Assembly (NCBI GenBank): GCA_014898415.1
Contig: RCTD01000016.1
Span: 744,001-808,000 of the forward strand
Source of the DNA: Stromatinia cepivora
Lineage: Eukaryota; Ascomycota; Leotiomycetes; Helotiales; Sclerotiniaceae
DNA: 64,000 nucleotides
Reading direction: 5' to 3'
This document shows, piece by piece, positions 12,066-26,879 of the stretch. The notes beneath the pieces are model-generated. The model was not told the DNA's origin. It was given only the letters and a program-made list of their open reading frames with translations, and ran no database searches. How positions within the stretch are numbered: position 1 is the first letter of the stretch; every line of letters starts with the position of its first letter. Both the position numbers and the translations under genes were made by a program.

Positions 12066-14751
12066 TCACAAAATAACACCATACTTCTCCCCCTTCACCA
12101 ACGGCACAACCTCACTCTCAAGTCCAAAGCCCGCTCTCCTGATATGCGTCCCATTATCATTATTATTATTATGGTCGTTACCCCCCAAACTCGACCTCAA
12201 CTCTCCATAGCGAATACGTAGATCCCGGAGCGGTTTCGAAAGTGATTGCGGGTTTCCTAGACAGGCGGCGCGGGATAGGGTGAGGAGTTGGGTGGGGGTC
12301 GACATTGTGTGGGATGGGGGAGAAGAAAAAGAGGGGAAGGGGGAGGAGGAGAAGGAGGTGGTACATAATCCCATGGTGAAAGTGCAATCGTTGGCCGCAA
12401 CGCCGTTTTGGAGTAATGCCCATAGGCCTAGGAGGAGGAGGGGGAGGGTGAGGAGGAGAGATAGGATGTAGGGGAGTAGGAGGTGCAGGGGGGAGAAGGT
12501 GTAGATGAGCTGTCGGTGGTGGGCGGTGGGGTGGATGGTGGTGGTGGGGTGGGTGAGGAGGGGGATGCTGCTGAGGGTTATGTTTTGGAGGAGCGCGTTG
12601 AGGGTGCTTTGGGTTAGGTGGAAGGACGGGTTGGGGCTGGGGTTGCTGTAGTGTGTGAAGGCGCTGTTGAGGGGGGTGTGGAAGATTATAGTGTTGTTTT
12701 GGGCTGTTGGGGGGGGGGGAGGGTTAGTTGGTGTTTGCGACTAGGAGTAGGGGTAGGAGTAGGGATAGGGGTAGGAAATGGGGAATTAATCATGGGATGA
12801 TAACATACCTCCAGAAGTCCCAGCATCAGCATTCCCAAATATGGGAGGACTTTCGCCCCATCCCTTATTAGTAATAATATCCTGTACTCTCTCCTCGTCC
12901 GTTTCTAGCCAAATAGCCGGCATAGCCGTGTATCCACCCGCGAGGTAGTAAAACATGGTATTGACAATCATCATCATATTTAAATCACGATAATAGGCTC
13001 GAGCCTCCACGCTCCAATTAGCAGGGACATTTCCAAATCCGTGATCGGTAGCCATCCCCGATATGTTAGCGAAGCCCGGAACGGCGATGGAATTGTTGGG
13101 CGTGGAGAGTTGGAGGTTGCTGAGTGGTGAGATGAAGGTGCTGCTTATGTTGCGTGTGAGCATGTTGGAGATGTACGTGTTGTTTATGGTGTAGAGAGCG
13201 CGGCCGGGGATGCAGTAGAGATTGTTTTGTGTCGTGGATGTGTTTAGCGTGGTGGTTGTGGTTGTGGTTGTATTGTGGAGGGTGGAATTGATTACGGTTA
13301 TTTCTGCGTCGAGGAGGGTTAATGTGCTGCTTTGCCAATAGGCATTCGTGTACGTTCCGTTGGAAAGTACGTTTGGCGGCGCAGAAGTCGCAGGTGAAAA
13401 ATCAGAAGTCCAGTTTCCGGAGTAGATGGTGAAGAATGGAAAATCTGTCGCGGCGTTGCCTATTTGGCTAGTGGTGATGTTTTTGCTGGAGGAATTGCAT
13501 TCAAGGGTTGGTCCTTCGAATTCTAATACGAAGGAACAGTTTTCGCCGCAAGGTGAGGGTTGTTCGAATGCTTGTCCTGTTATCATTGTTTGGAATGCGA
13601 GTCGAGGAAGTAGGTTTGAGTATTTTCCTGATAGTGAACCGCTAGGAATCACTTTTAGTAATGGTGATTTCCAAAGCGGTATTTATGGATATTGTACCTT
13701 GATCTAAATCCAGATACAGATCCGTTTGCACTTTCAAATATCGGTAATAATGTAGCCAGAGAATACTGGTTCGCGGCTACACCAGAACCATTCCCCATCT
13801 ATCAAAATGTGGTTAGCAGGTGACGTATAATGGGAATATTCGAGACTCAGTATAGACTTACAAAAGATGCATTGAATGTTGGAACAACTACCGAATTATA
13901 CGATGTCCTCTGTACTGAAACAATATTGATAGCACCAGGAGGAAAGCTGACCGTAATCGTCATACTAGCCATAATTATAGACAACACGCACAAAACAGGG
14001 GAAGCTCGAATAGCAGCACCCGTAAACATATGGAAAATGTTAGACCTTAATCCGAAAAGACTGTCGATGGTGGAAACTTTCATGGTTTGAACACGAAGAA
14101 GACGCCAAAGATACTGGACAAAAGATGTGCCTAACGCCGTCTTAAGAAAGAATGAGAAAACATTGGCTAGGATATTAGAAGCTGTAAAAATATACGTCTG
14201 AGGAGCAACTCGGTCTTTTCCCTCGGCTGCTTTACCCGAGATGTAGATGAATAAGAATAAATGAAGAAGAGCGGTTGCGAGAGCTTCAAATGAAAATGTA
14301 AGAAGATGAATTATATGAGTTTATCGAGAAACATACCCAGTAAATAACAAGATATCATTATCGTCGGTGTTTTCCATCCGATGCCCCATTTTGAAATAAG
14401 GAAATTAGTACTTTTACACTGTGAAGTCTGATTTCGGGACCTAGGAGGTCTCGAATGTGCTGAACTACCAGGGCTTTGCGGCGGTGTTATTTGATATCGA
14501 GAGCTACGGAATTCGGTGTGTGACGAGTTATTTAATGATATGGGTGATATTGTCGGGCTACTGCTCCTAGAGGGTACACCTACTCGGGGACTGGAAGAAG
14601 TTGTTGTTGTTGGAGAATTTGGAGCTTCGGTCATAGGGGAATGTGTATTTGAATAGACGCTTGTGGGGGTATCAGATCTCCGCGGCTGCTGAACCCAAGG
14701 TGCCTTTGGTAACGTGCGTAGAGATACCGGAGGAGTATTTCCCGTTGGCAT
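12066..14751 (-). CDS. Large multi-pass membrane protein, conserved fungal family of unknown function
   Basis: Reconstructed from five exons, read right to left: 14337-14751, 13862-14283, 13698-13798, 12809-13641 and 12066-12703, totalling 802 residues with every junction in phase. Introns (53, 63, 56 and 105 nt) have GT donors and CTAA(C)-like branch sites in most cases. Seen: a cytoplasm-like Pro/Ser/Thr N-terminus (about 1-120), hydrophobic helices near 126-155 and beyond, a region KVSTIDSLFGLRSN, a large loop rich in Asn-X-Ser/Thr sites and cysteines that looks lumenal or extracellular, then a final helix LLPYILSLLLTLPLLLLGLW and a charged tail. I recognise the general architecture of a family widespread in filamentous ascomycetes, sometimes labelled formylmethionine deformylase-like, but no HExxH metal site is visible, so I would not assign that function. 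The 3' half is GC rich and repetitive. Confidence 0.75.
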
Positions 14752-17386
<2,635 letters not shown>

Positions 17387-18165
17387 AGTTTTAAGGGTCT
17401 TGCTTAATCGGGGGGGGGAGGGGTGGGGATTTCTAGATGTGGATACAATGGATTATGTTCTTGAATTTTAACCACTTTAGCAATTTCAACTATGTTTCTT
17501 GTAACTTGATTGCAATATGATTCGTGCTTTGAAATAACTATCTAAGTAGCTACTTAGTACTTGGTATTTATCAACAGCGTTTAGATATGATGATATAAGG
17601 GAACCTACCTATATAGTATTTATTCATAGCATTTAGATGATGTGATCATGTGAATGTGATAATTATAGAAGGGAACCTAAGCTTCATTTGACCGCCCCGT
17701 GGCAAAATAAATGCCGAGGTTGTCCAATCCAGTTCAGAAGCGAATTTCGGGCATGAGCGTCGGGCGTCTTTCATGAATTTCATTCATTTCATTCCCAACC
17801 TCCACATGGAATTTTGTACAATCAATCAATCTGTATATCAATTTTGTAAATCACTTTTGACTCTTTGAGGTATTCAATTTCTTCATTCCAATTCCGCTTT
17901 CAACCTAACCTACGGAATTGTTCTAGCCAATCTAAATACCCCCCGCAAAATTACACTGTCACAAGCTTAGCCTTGTTTTGTTCGTCGGCCCATCACCATC
18001 AGCCATCACGAGCTTGGATCTCATTAGAAATCATTTTATCTCACCATCCAAATCGACAACTTTGCGACCCAAATTTTATCCATCATACAGCTATAAGACC
18101 TTTAAGGTCTTTGTAGGCACATCAGCTTGGTCTACAGGGTTGTGTTTAAATCGAATACATTTGTT
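17387..18165. other. Intergenic region upstream of PEX13
   Basis: Contains the 3' end of the NmrA-like transcript, with a poly-G run near 17,411, and the promoter and leader of PEX13. No gene is supported; the open frames at 17,865-18,274 precede or overlap the first PEX13 exon in other frames. Confidence 0.55.
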
Positions 18166-19630
18166 ATGGCTTCACCGCCAAAGCCATGGGAAAGAGGTGG
18201 CGCTGCAGTTAGTACCGCTCTTCCAAGTCCTGGTTAGTATGCCCGTCATATTGTCCATTTATTATATTATCTGACTTGCTAACCTTCGATTGTCTTCGCG
18301 TAGCTATGACTTCAACCACTGCTGCTACATCGGGTTCTGCTGGACCATCGGTCTTATCATCTACAGCCAGTACTACATCGGGCGCACCAGCCATACCCGA
18401 ACGTCCATCCTCTCTCACTAATACCGTCAATCAAAACGCGTCCGCATACTCGCCATACGGCGCAAATAGACTAGGAGCTGTAGGGGCTTCGCCATATGGT
18501 ATGGGAGCTATGGGATCCTATTCATCACCGTACTCAAGAATGGGAGGAATGGGAGGTATGGGAGGATATGGTTACGGTGGCATGGGAGGTTATGGATCTA
18601 TGTATGGTGGAGGCATGGGCGGGATGTATGGAAATATGGGAGGGATGGGTTCAAATGATCCCATGAGCTTGACGCAGGGCTTTACCCAAAGCACACAAGC
18701 TACCTTTCAGATAATCGAAAGTATAGTTGGTGCATTTGGAGGATTTGCTCAAATGCTTGAAAGCACATATATGGCTACACACTCTAGTTTTTTCGGTAAG
18801 CCCATTTCCCGAGGATGGATTCTTCAGAAAGTTCTCTGCTAACAATTATAGCGATGGTATCCGTGGCTGAGCAATTCGGAAACTTGCGCAATACTCTTGG
18901 ATCCATACTAGGAATATTTACCATGATGCGCTGGTTGCGCACTCTTTTCGCCAAGATCACAGGCCGACCCATGCCCGCAGATGCCACTTCTTTAACACCT
19001 TCCGCATTTGCCTCTTTCGAAGGCCGCAAAGTACTTCCAGACGGTAGCTCGGCACCCCGTCCATCCAAAAAGCCTTTCTTGTTCTTCATAGCAGCAGCCT
19101 TCGGTCTTCCATACCTCATGGGTAAGATGATTAGAGCCCTTGCTGCCTCCCAAGAAGAGGAACAAAAACGACTACTTGCATCAGGCCAACTAATGGGTCC
19201 TGACGGCCAACCCGTACCCGCACAACTCGATCCTTCGAAGCTGGATTTCTGTCGCGTCTTATACGACTTTACTCCTGAATCCGGCGCCGCAGTTCAAGGT
19301 GTAGATCTCGAAGTCAAGAAAGGAGATCTAGTAGCAGTAATTAGTAAAAGCGATCCGATGGGCAATCCATCAGAATGGTGGCGCTGTCGTGCTCGCGATG
19401 GTCGGATGGGTTACCTCCCTGCTGTATATCTGGAAGTAGCAAGGCGACCTGGTCAACCTATAGCAGAAATTAAGAGTGCAAGTCAAAGTGGAAGTCGAAC
19501 TAGTACCTTGACTAGTTCAAGTATCAGTAATGTCAACCAAGCAAAATCACTGGCGGCGCCTCCTGCCGTGGCTGGAAAGGCTGGTGATATTGGAGTGGAT
19601 AGTTTCCAAAAGAGCCAATTTTATTCGTAG
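18166..19630 (+). CDS. PEX13: Peroxin 13, peroxisomal docking-complex protein
   Basis: Three exons, 18166-18232, 18304-18795 and 18852-19630, giving 445 residues. Seen: the N-terminus MASPPKPWERGG typical of fungal Pex13; a Gly/Met/Tyr-rich segment (about residues 88-137, repeats of GGMGG and GYG); the amphipathic region DPMSLTQGFTQSTQATFQII; hydrophobic stretches near 204-222 and 260-278 that fit membrane anchoring; and a cytosolic SH3 domain at about 317-383 with ALYDF-like VLYDFTPES, EWWRCRARDGRMGYLPAVYL. Known of the family: Pex13 with Pex14 forms the docking/translocation site for Pex5 cargo, and the YG-rich segment forms a selective phase. The short first exon was placed by the in-phase intron (donor GTTAGT, acceptor TAG). 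Confidence 0.92.
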
Positions 19631-20101
19631 AAAGCGAGATTATTTAATGAATAATAGTAGTAGTGTTCCACCTACTATTCTATCTAGGGTTGAATGGCGT
19701 TCGATGGGCATTTGTTTCTTTTCCGCGCGTCGTTCAAAATACGATATCTTTGGGCTACAATAGGGTTCAAAACGGACTTAATGACTTGTTACTAGTAACC
19801 CATGGTCTTAAAAAAAGGTCTTTTTGGGTATGGTTGATGACACGATACAATACAATGTTATTTTCATGGCCCGTGTAGATAGATAGTCGCTAATTAGCAT
19901 CGGGAGGCGTTTTTTGAAATTTTGACTTTCCGGGTTTGGAGATGGAGATGGAGAATGTATTTATTTATTTATTATTTAGTTTTATTGTATTTTGCAATAT
20001 ATATAACTATTTATATTAGTCCAATCAATTGATATATTATTGATAACTGATAAATTCGTATTGTGTCGGGGAGGGAAGGGGGGGTTTCTTGAATAGGATA
20101 A
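19631..20101. other. 3' flank of PEX13 and transition into the AT-rich island
   Basis: Contains the PEX13 3' region, ATTT repeats near 19,960-19,980 and a poly-G tract near 20,070-20,082. Base composition shifts to strongly AT rich immediately after 20,102, where the first LTR starts. No gene seen. Confidence 0.6.
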
Positions 20102-20272
20102 TGTGACGCAGAAGAGCCGTAGTAGAGCTGAATAAACAGGGTCAATTATGTTCCTTAGAATTTATAATTGAAGAATTATAACTCGTAAGGAGCAACTAGA
20201 TATATATATACAAATACCTATTTGTAAGCTATAAGGCTGTACATATACATTATTAGGATCACTATTTTACTA

Positions 20273-22105
20273 ACGTGGTTTATCACCGGGTCGCCAATAT
20301 CACTGGGTCATCACTTTTTATATTATTCAATCATTTTAAATCTATATTATTCAACAATAATTGAATCAATTAATTAAAATTATTAAAAATCTAACAATTT
20401 AGGATCTATTATATTATTTTAACAAATTCTTATATTATATCCTATCTTTCTGTATTTATTATAATATCGATTAAAAAATACTTCCCTATTAGAATTCCCC
20501 CCTTTTTGACATTTATTATATTGAATCTGAATATCAATTTTTTGCTAAAATAATATATCAAAAATCTTTTATTCAATAAATACTCCTCTTTAATATAATT
20601 GAGTTTTTTTCGTATATCGATATTTGTTTAATACCTCATTTATTATCCGAAATATACAATTCTCTATATTTAAAAATATATTCTCATAAACTAATCTCTT
20701 TATACCTTTAACTAAAATTAATACAATTTCGAATATAAATATAAAGAAGCTTAATTGATAATAAGTTATTCAAGATTTAATTAATATTGATTGAAAAAGA
20801 ACTTCTATTGAATTATAAGGGATTTAAGAAATCTATTGATCTAAATCGAAAAAGGGGGGGGTAAATATACGAATTCGAATATCTAATTTCAAGAATACAA
20901 CTTCAAGATTAAATAAATTAAATCTATTCCTTAAAACCTTATTTTTATATTCTAAAAAGTGATTGATTTTTTGTATACAGCTTTAAAAGTTATAAAGAAT
21001 TCAATCTTTGAAATATACTTGATATATATCTTGATAAATCCATTAATTTGATTATCATATGAACATTTCAGATTACCAAAATAGTCAATATCAAATAACT
21101 AAATTAAATGATTTAAATATAATGATAAATATAAATATATAATATCATTCTTTTTACAATATACTTGAAAAACTATTGATTTATAGCTTTCATATCCATC
21201 TAATATCAATATTCGATATTTGCCCTTTCTTCGATTCTTAGTATACTTATCAAAGTGTTTCAATTATTCTAAATCTATCTTATTGTTTATTCATTCATTA
21301 AATATAAGTTTAATAACCTATTCCACAAAAAGATTCGTTTCAATATATCAATTGAAAAAATGAATTTATCCTTGAATTACTAAAAATAGAGGAATAATTT
21401 CATTCTCTTTATTTCCATATATTATTATTGTAACCCATTCTCGATTACCTAACTATACTGATTTACTTCTACTACATCTCTTAATATTAATAACAATCAT
21501 TATTATATATATAATCCCTATTATAAAGTCTATTTTATCGAAATTATAGAAATCACTATTCAAAATGCTGTATTTCATTTGTATATTCACAACCAATCGA
21601 AATCACTTTTCAATGAACTTAGAATCTTTATAAAGAATTTTTTGAAAATCATAAACACAATTAAAATATATCTTTAATTCGATTCAATATTTTATAAATC
21701 GATATACCCAGAATTTCCCAATACATTTCATATCCCTCGATTCAAAAATATAATTCACTATATCTTCCACATTCTTCAATTTAAATAGAAATCCTTTTAA
21801 ATCTATATCAAATATATATTGAACAATCATTTCTTTTTCTAATTCTATAATCTTATAATTATTCATTCGAATCTTTATTTAATTACTTCGATCATTAATT
21901 CTATCGTATAATATAAATCGAAATACTATATAAAGTTTTGCAGCTTTAATAATTGATAGATTTTTAGATTTACAAATAATTTCAATAACTAAAATGATTC
22001 GGATTTCTTTTAATAATGTTTCTATAATAATTCGTTGAAATATCGCGTATTGAAATTGAGGTAATTGAATAATATAAAAAATGGCGACCCGGTGATAAAC
22101 CACGT
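20273..22105 (-). mobile_element. pogo/Fot1-type DNA transposon inserted in the LTR
   Basis: Perfect 23-bp terminal inverted repeats: left 20273-20295, right 22083-22105, each starting ACGTGGTTTATCACC when read inward. It is flanked by TA on both sides (20271-20272 and 22106-22107), and removing it restores the uninterrupted LTR sequence seen near 33,070, which has a single TA at that point. TA target duplication, TIR length and 1,833-bp size fit Tc1/mariner-superfamily pogo/Fot1 elements. The interior is heavily AT-shifted and carries a broken transposase on the minus strand. Confidence 0.88.
20870..22040 (-). pseudogene. Broken DDE_1-type (pogo/Fot1) transposase
   Basis: Read on the minus strand through several stops. 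The N-terminal part contains LSIIKAAKLYIVFRFILYDR, fitting a Psq-type helix-turn-helix. A second DNA-binding region contains LKNVEDIVNYI and KFWVYRFIKY, as in CENP-B-type HTH domains. The catalytic part retains NREWVTIIIYG, then IIPLFLVIQG, and KYRILILDGYESYKS, the usual block holding the second catalytic aspartate (LILDGHxSH). Multiple stops and missense changes consistent with G-to-A/C-to-T mutation make it non-functional. Boundaries are approximate. Confidence 0.8.
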
Positions 22106-22637
22106 TATACTAAATCGTATGATTTGTAATGTATATGCACGGACGATCAGCTCATTAATTGATATAGGAGAAAGAGGTATCACATGGTTAGCCTCCTGCG
22201 GTTCACGATTCGTGACAATTATTGTATAAAAATCTTGTAATTGTAATAATAAATCAAAAAAAGTAATTGAATTATTAAAAATATTGATTTTATATATTAA
22301 TATTTTCTTTTTATTAGTTTTTTTTTTTCAATAATAATATTATCAAAATCTATATTTGTATTCTTTTTGAAGGATTGTTGAAATAATTGAAAAGAAGGAA
22401 AGAGTTCTTTAGAATAAATTTTCGAAAGTTTGAAATATATAGAAGATAGAATTTGTTGTATTATAAAAGTAATAATATATTTCTAAAAAGATTTATATTT
22501 TTATTAATTAAATTAGAATAAATCTTTTTTCTTTAAATAAAATATTCATAAAAGTTTATTTAAAAAGATATTATTAAAATAAAGTATTATTTGAAAAACC
22601 ATCAAATAGTCGGATATTTATAATGAATTGTAAATAA

Positions 22638-22923
22638 TATAATATACAAAAACTATAATAGAATTGAATAAATAAAATTAATTATATTCTTTAGAATCTA
22701 TAATTGAAGAATTATAGTTTATAAAAAGCAATTAGATATATATATATATACAAATATTTATTTGTGAATTATAGGATTGTATATATATATTATTAAGGTG
22801 ACTATTTTATTATACCAAATTATATGAATCATAATGTATATATATAGACGATCAGCTCACCAATTGATAAAGGAGATAAGAGATATCACGTGATTAGCCT
22901 CCTGTGGTTCACGATTCGTGACA
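22638..22923 (-). repeat. Gypsy-family LTR (LTR1), RIP-altered copy
   Basis: 286 bp. The start TATAATATACAAAAAC is the mutated form of TGTGACGCACAAGAGC seen in other copies; the end keeps GTTCACGATTCGTGACA. Second LTR of element E. Confidence 0.85.
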
Positions 22924-23272
22924 TTAATTGATCGGATCGACCAAATTAACCAAAATTGATCAAAATTGATCAAAATTGATCAAATTTGATTAAGGTGATT
23001 GGATTTGATTGGAATAGGTTTGATCGAAATAAACGAAACAATTAAAATAATGAAATTAATCAAATCGAATTGATTAATTTTGTATATAATTAATAATTCA
23101 TATAAAATGAATAAATGAAATAATTTTTTGTAAGAAAATGAGTATAATGAAAAACTCGAAATTGCTTTCAAATTTTCTTTAGATATATATTCTATATTGT
23201 CTGGTAAATATATAATAAATACAGAATAATTGAATCAAAAAGTGAATTCCAAATTCATTATTAAATAATTGT
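22924..23272. other. AT-rich spacer with GATCAAAATT repeats
   Basis: Contains three to four near-identical GATCAAAATT units (about 22,957-22,986). In style they resemble the GGTCAATTT-type repeats just inside the 3' LTR of element B (39,300-39,620), so this may be a leftover of another copy's 3' region. No gene. Confidence 0.45.
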
Positions 23273-23554
23273 TGTGACGTACAAGAGCTGTAGTAGAGCT
23301 GAATAAACAGGGTCAATTATGTTCCTTAGAATTTATAATTGAAGAATTATGGCTCGTAAAGAGCGATTAGATATATATATATAAATATCCATTTGTAGGT
23401 TGTAGGGTTGTATGTATATATTATTAGGGTTATTATTTTACTATATTAAATCGTATGATTTGTAATGTATATATATGAATGATTAGTTTATAAATTGATA
23501 TAGGAGATAAAAAATATTATATAGTTAATTTTCTATGGTTTATGATTCGTAATA
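23273..23554 (-). repeat. 3' LTR (LTR1) of element A
   Basis: 282 bp, exactly the length of both element B LTRs. It starts TGTGACGTACAAGAGC and ends GATTCGTAATA, the RIP-altered form of GATTCGTGACA. Directly inside lies TTATTCTCTCTTTTGG, the mutated reverse complement of the oligo-G polypurine tract of element B. Confidence 0.88.
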
Positions 23555-24127
23555 TTATTCTCTCTTTTGGAAAAGTTTGTCTTTGAGTATTTTATTCCTT
23601 TATTTCATTGTTATTTCATTGGAAATTAAGTTTTGTGAAGATTTATAAGTTTTAAATCAATTAGATTGATTATTTTGGTTGATTTGATCAATTTATTGGA
23701 AATTGATTAAATTGATCAAAATAATCGATTAAATTGACCAAAATGATGAATGAATTAATCAAATCGATCAAATTGTTTATCAATTAGTTAAATTAATATT
23801 AATTCGTATTCTCTTTGATTTAAAGAATTTTTAAAAGGAAAAAGTTTTAATAGAAAAGGGAAAGAGGTTGAATTATAGTATAATAATAATAAGTGGTTAA
23901 TATAATCAATTTCGAAATCGATTAAGTTAATCGATCAAATTAACCAAATCAATCAAATTAAACGAAATCGATAGGGGTGATATTATATTTCGTTCTTATT
24001 ATGTTCAAGCTTCCTTTTGTATGATTTTTGAAATGATTATAAATATAAGTTTTTTGAAATATATTGCTTTTGTATTATCTTGGTGATGGCAATTTGTCTG
24101 TTATATAAAACTCGGGCCATATATATA

Positions 24128-24436
24128 TATCACGGGATAGTATGATTACAGAGCACTTTCAGAGATCGGGGAATAGGTGGTATACGTGATTGGTAGAGTA
24201 AAAGAATTGAATAATTTGTTCTTGATTATATGAATCAAAAGCTGTATATATAGAACAAATAAGTGGTTATTTAGTCGATATATATTTTAATTAGGTTAGA
24301 TCTTTGTTTATTAGAATATCAGGATTATTTTATTAATTAGTAGATTGATAAGGATTAGTAGATCCTTCATTCTGATTGGAAAGTATACGCTTTGATCTTT
24401 TATAAGAGATAAGGGATTACAAAGTTTTCTGTGATA
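24128..24436 (-). repeat. LTR2 of element C, left copy
   Basis: 309 bp. It begins TATCACGGGATAG, from an ancestral TGTCACGGG, and ends CTGTGATA. It retains the block GGAAAGTATACGCTTTGATC shared with the right copy. Confidence 0.88.
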
Positions 24437-26879
24437 TATTTCCCAGATCGAAAAATGATCTGAAATAAATGGAAAGGTATAGAAAATGGTAATTCATATG
24501 ATTCATGAATGAATATATGAGGTGATTATAGATAGATGTCAATAAAGGAGTAGTATAATATATAAACCTAAAATAATCCTGGTATTTTTAGAATAAAGAA
24601 GAATTTGATTATATATAAATCATAAATTTCTTTTGATCTTCGATTTGCTATTTGTAATATTCTTCGAAATCAAGATTTTGAATAATAAAAAGAAAGTTTT
24701 CTGTTAAGAGAATACAGATGAATAATCGATTCTGTGATGTAGCAATTGAGAATGTATATAATTGTTAAGTTATAATATATTGATTGTAATAACAAAGTAA
24801 AATAAATGAATTTTTAAAGATATATAGATTTCTTTTTTGTATTTTTGTTTTTGTTTTAATTAAGTTTTTATTGATTATTATTATATTTAAGATTTCAGGG
24901 TTTAAAAAGATTAAATAAACGAATCTCAATTGTATTAAGTAAATAATAGTTAAAAAGAAAGTTTTGAGAGAATTGAATATAAGAGAAGATTCCAATACTC
25001 TTTTGAAGGATTAATAAATCGAGTAAAAAGAATTAATAAGTTCAGTATAGATAATGAATTAAGATATCGATCTTTAAAAGTATAATTTAACTAAATCTGC
25101 TTTTAGAATAATGTATAATCATTTATTTTAGAAATCATTCTTTTTTATTGAAAGAATTATTATTTATTGTAATCAATTGTTTATTATAGATTCAGGTAGT
25201 AATTTGAAGGTAGGTTTTATTTTTGAATTCTATTATATAATTGAAAAGTTTTATTAATTCTGTATTTGTAATTATCGAGGTAAAGATTATTCGATAAAGG
25301 AGAGAAAAGAAGAAGGGTTTTTTTATTTGATAATGATGATCTATTCGATCTTTTAGTATTGGATTTTTCGGATAATAAATTAAATAAAGAAGAAAAAGAA
25401 AAAAGATTATTAAAAATTGTTAATTCTCTAATCAAAATAAAAGATAAGGGGAATTGTAAAGAAAGGAACGATTATTTATATATTTGATATATAAAGTTGT
25501 TAATTATTAAAAGATATAATTTCTATAGTGAATATTTTGTTGATTTTTTTAAGCCGAATAATCATCGGTATTGGAATTGTAATATTCATCTGTATATTCC
25601 TTTACTGGCTTTCCTCCATCCTTTAGTAGATTATTATATCGTTGTTCATCAGCAAAATTCGAAAATAAGTTCTTCATTTACTCCTTCATTTTCCTAATAT
25701 ATTGATTGTTGATTGTATAATTCAAATAGGAATACAGAATTACAATAAAAGTGATATTGAAGATCGAAGAGAAAAGAGAAGTTGTTTTTTTGCCTTTATA
25801 TTATTGTTCTCTTTCTTTTCGTTGTATTACTTATTAGAATCCTCGAAAAGTTGAATAGAAGAAATATATTGTGATTTCAAAAAGTGATAATGAAGATAAG
25901 AAAGAAAAAGTAATGGAAAAGAAAAAAAGAAAAGAATAGATAGTATATCTAAAGAAAAAGGAAAAAAAGAATAGTTCTTTGGTTTTTGTAATATTGATGA
26001 TATTAATAATTCTAATTGTTTTAGTTATTTTTTGTTTTTTGATTGTTATAGATAATCCAAAAGTTTTTTTATTTGAATTTTAAATTATTGAGTTTAAAAA
26101 GAAGTTTATTTTTTTTTGAGGATAGGAAAATGAAGAATAGAGAAATGATCGATCTTGATTGTTCTTTGTTTCCTAATGGATATAAAATATACGAATTGAA
26201 GTGTATTATAAAAAAATATAATGATTTAGGATATCAAATAGGATTTATTCTATTTATATTAAAAGAAAGAATTATGAATTCCAGATTATTGTTACTTAAG
26301 CTTTATGATCCAGAATATCATTATTTAAATTCTAGATCGTTGTTATTCAAACTTTATGATTCTATTGTTTATATTTTGTAGGTTCAGAAGGGATCGGAAG
26401 TGTTCGAACTTTTGTTTTGTAAGATTTTTAATGAGTCCGTTAGTAATCATATCGATGATCGATAAATAGATTATATAAAAGTTCTTTTTTGAATATTCTT
26501 AATGTAATTATATATTTTGGATATCAATATAATATAGTTTTATAATGATTCGTTTGTTTTTATTAATTATTAATTTGATCGTTTATTGATTATTGTAAAA
26601 GATTGTTATAGACTTTTTTATTATTAGATCGATCTTTTTTAAAAAATGTAGAGTTGCTATAATTTCTTTTGATATATACTCGACTCCAAAAAGCTTTGTT
26701 TCGATAATCGAGATAATCATAGTATCTTATTTGAACACTTTTTATATAATTAAACTATCGAAAAGGGATATAATGTATCTTTGAGATGATCGATGAATAT
26801 CTGGATCATCTGTAAAAGAAATATCTGAAAAAATAAAAAGTTGTAGTATTTGATCATTGTTATATTGGATCGCGAGATA

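Larger units (their letters stand above)
20102..22217 (-). repeat. Gypsy-family LTR (LTR1), split by a DNA transposon
   Basis: About 281 bp of LTR in two parts, 20102-20272 and 22106-22217. Ends are TGTGACG and CGTGACA. The left part keeps relatively GC-rich sequence such as GAAGAGCCGTAGTAGAGCTG, so it is less RIP-altered than other copies. Homologous to LTRs at 22638, 23273, 32967 and 39726. Confidence 0.85.
20102..22923 (-). mobile_element. Element E: internally deleted Gypsy-type LTR element
   Basis: Two LTRs of the same family as elements A and B (20102-22217, split by a DNA transposon, and 22638-22923) enclose only about 420 bp of internal sequence. Read on the minus strand, that interior corresponds to the 5' internal leader of element B (33,249 to about 33,676), and it joins directly to an LTR end. 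So nearly all coding sequence has been lost. I found no matching outer target-site duplication. Confidence 0.75.

Noticed and set aside
12640..12710. An apparent frameshift in the last exon of the membrane-protein gene
   Set aside because: Re-reading the block from 12,661 and checking it against the open frame on the other strand showed that the exon is in phase; the gap was a reading slip of mine.
13627..13641. Alternative acceptor at 13,628 for the fourth exon of the membrane protein
   Set aside because: It leaves the junction out of phase with the preceding exon; the acceptor just before 13,641 keeps the frame and has a TACTAA-like branch site at a normal distance.
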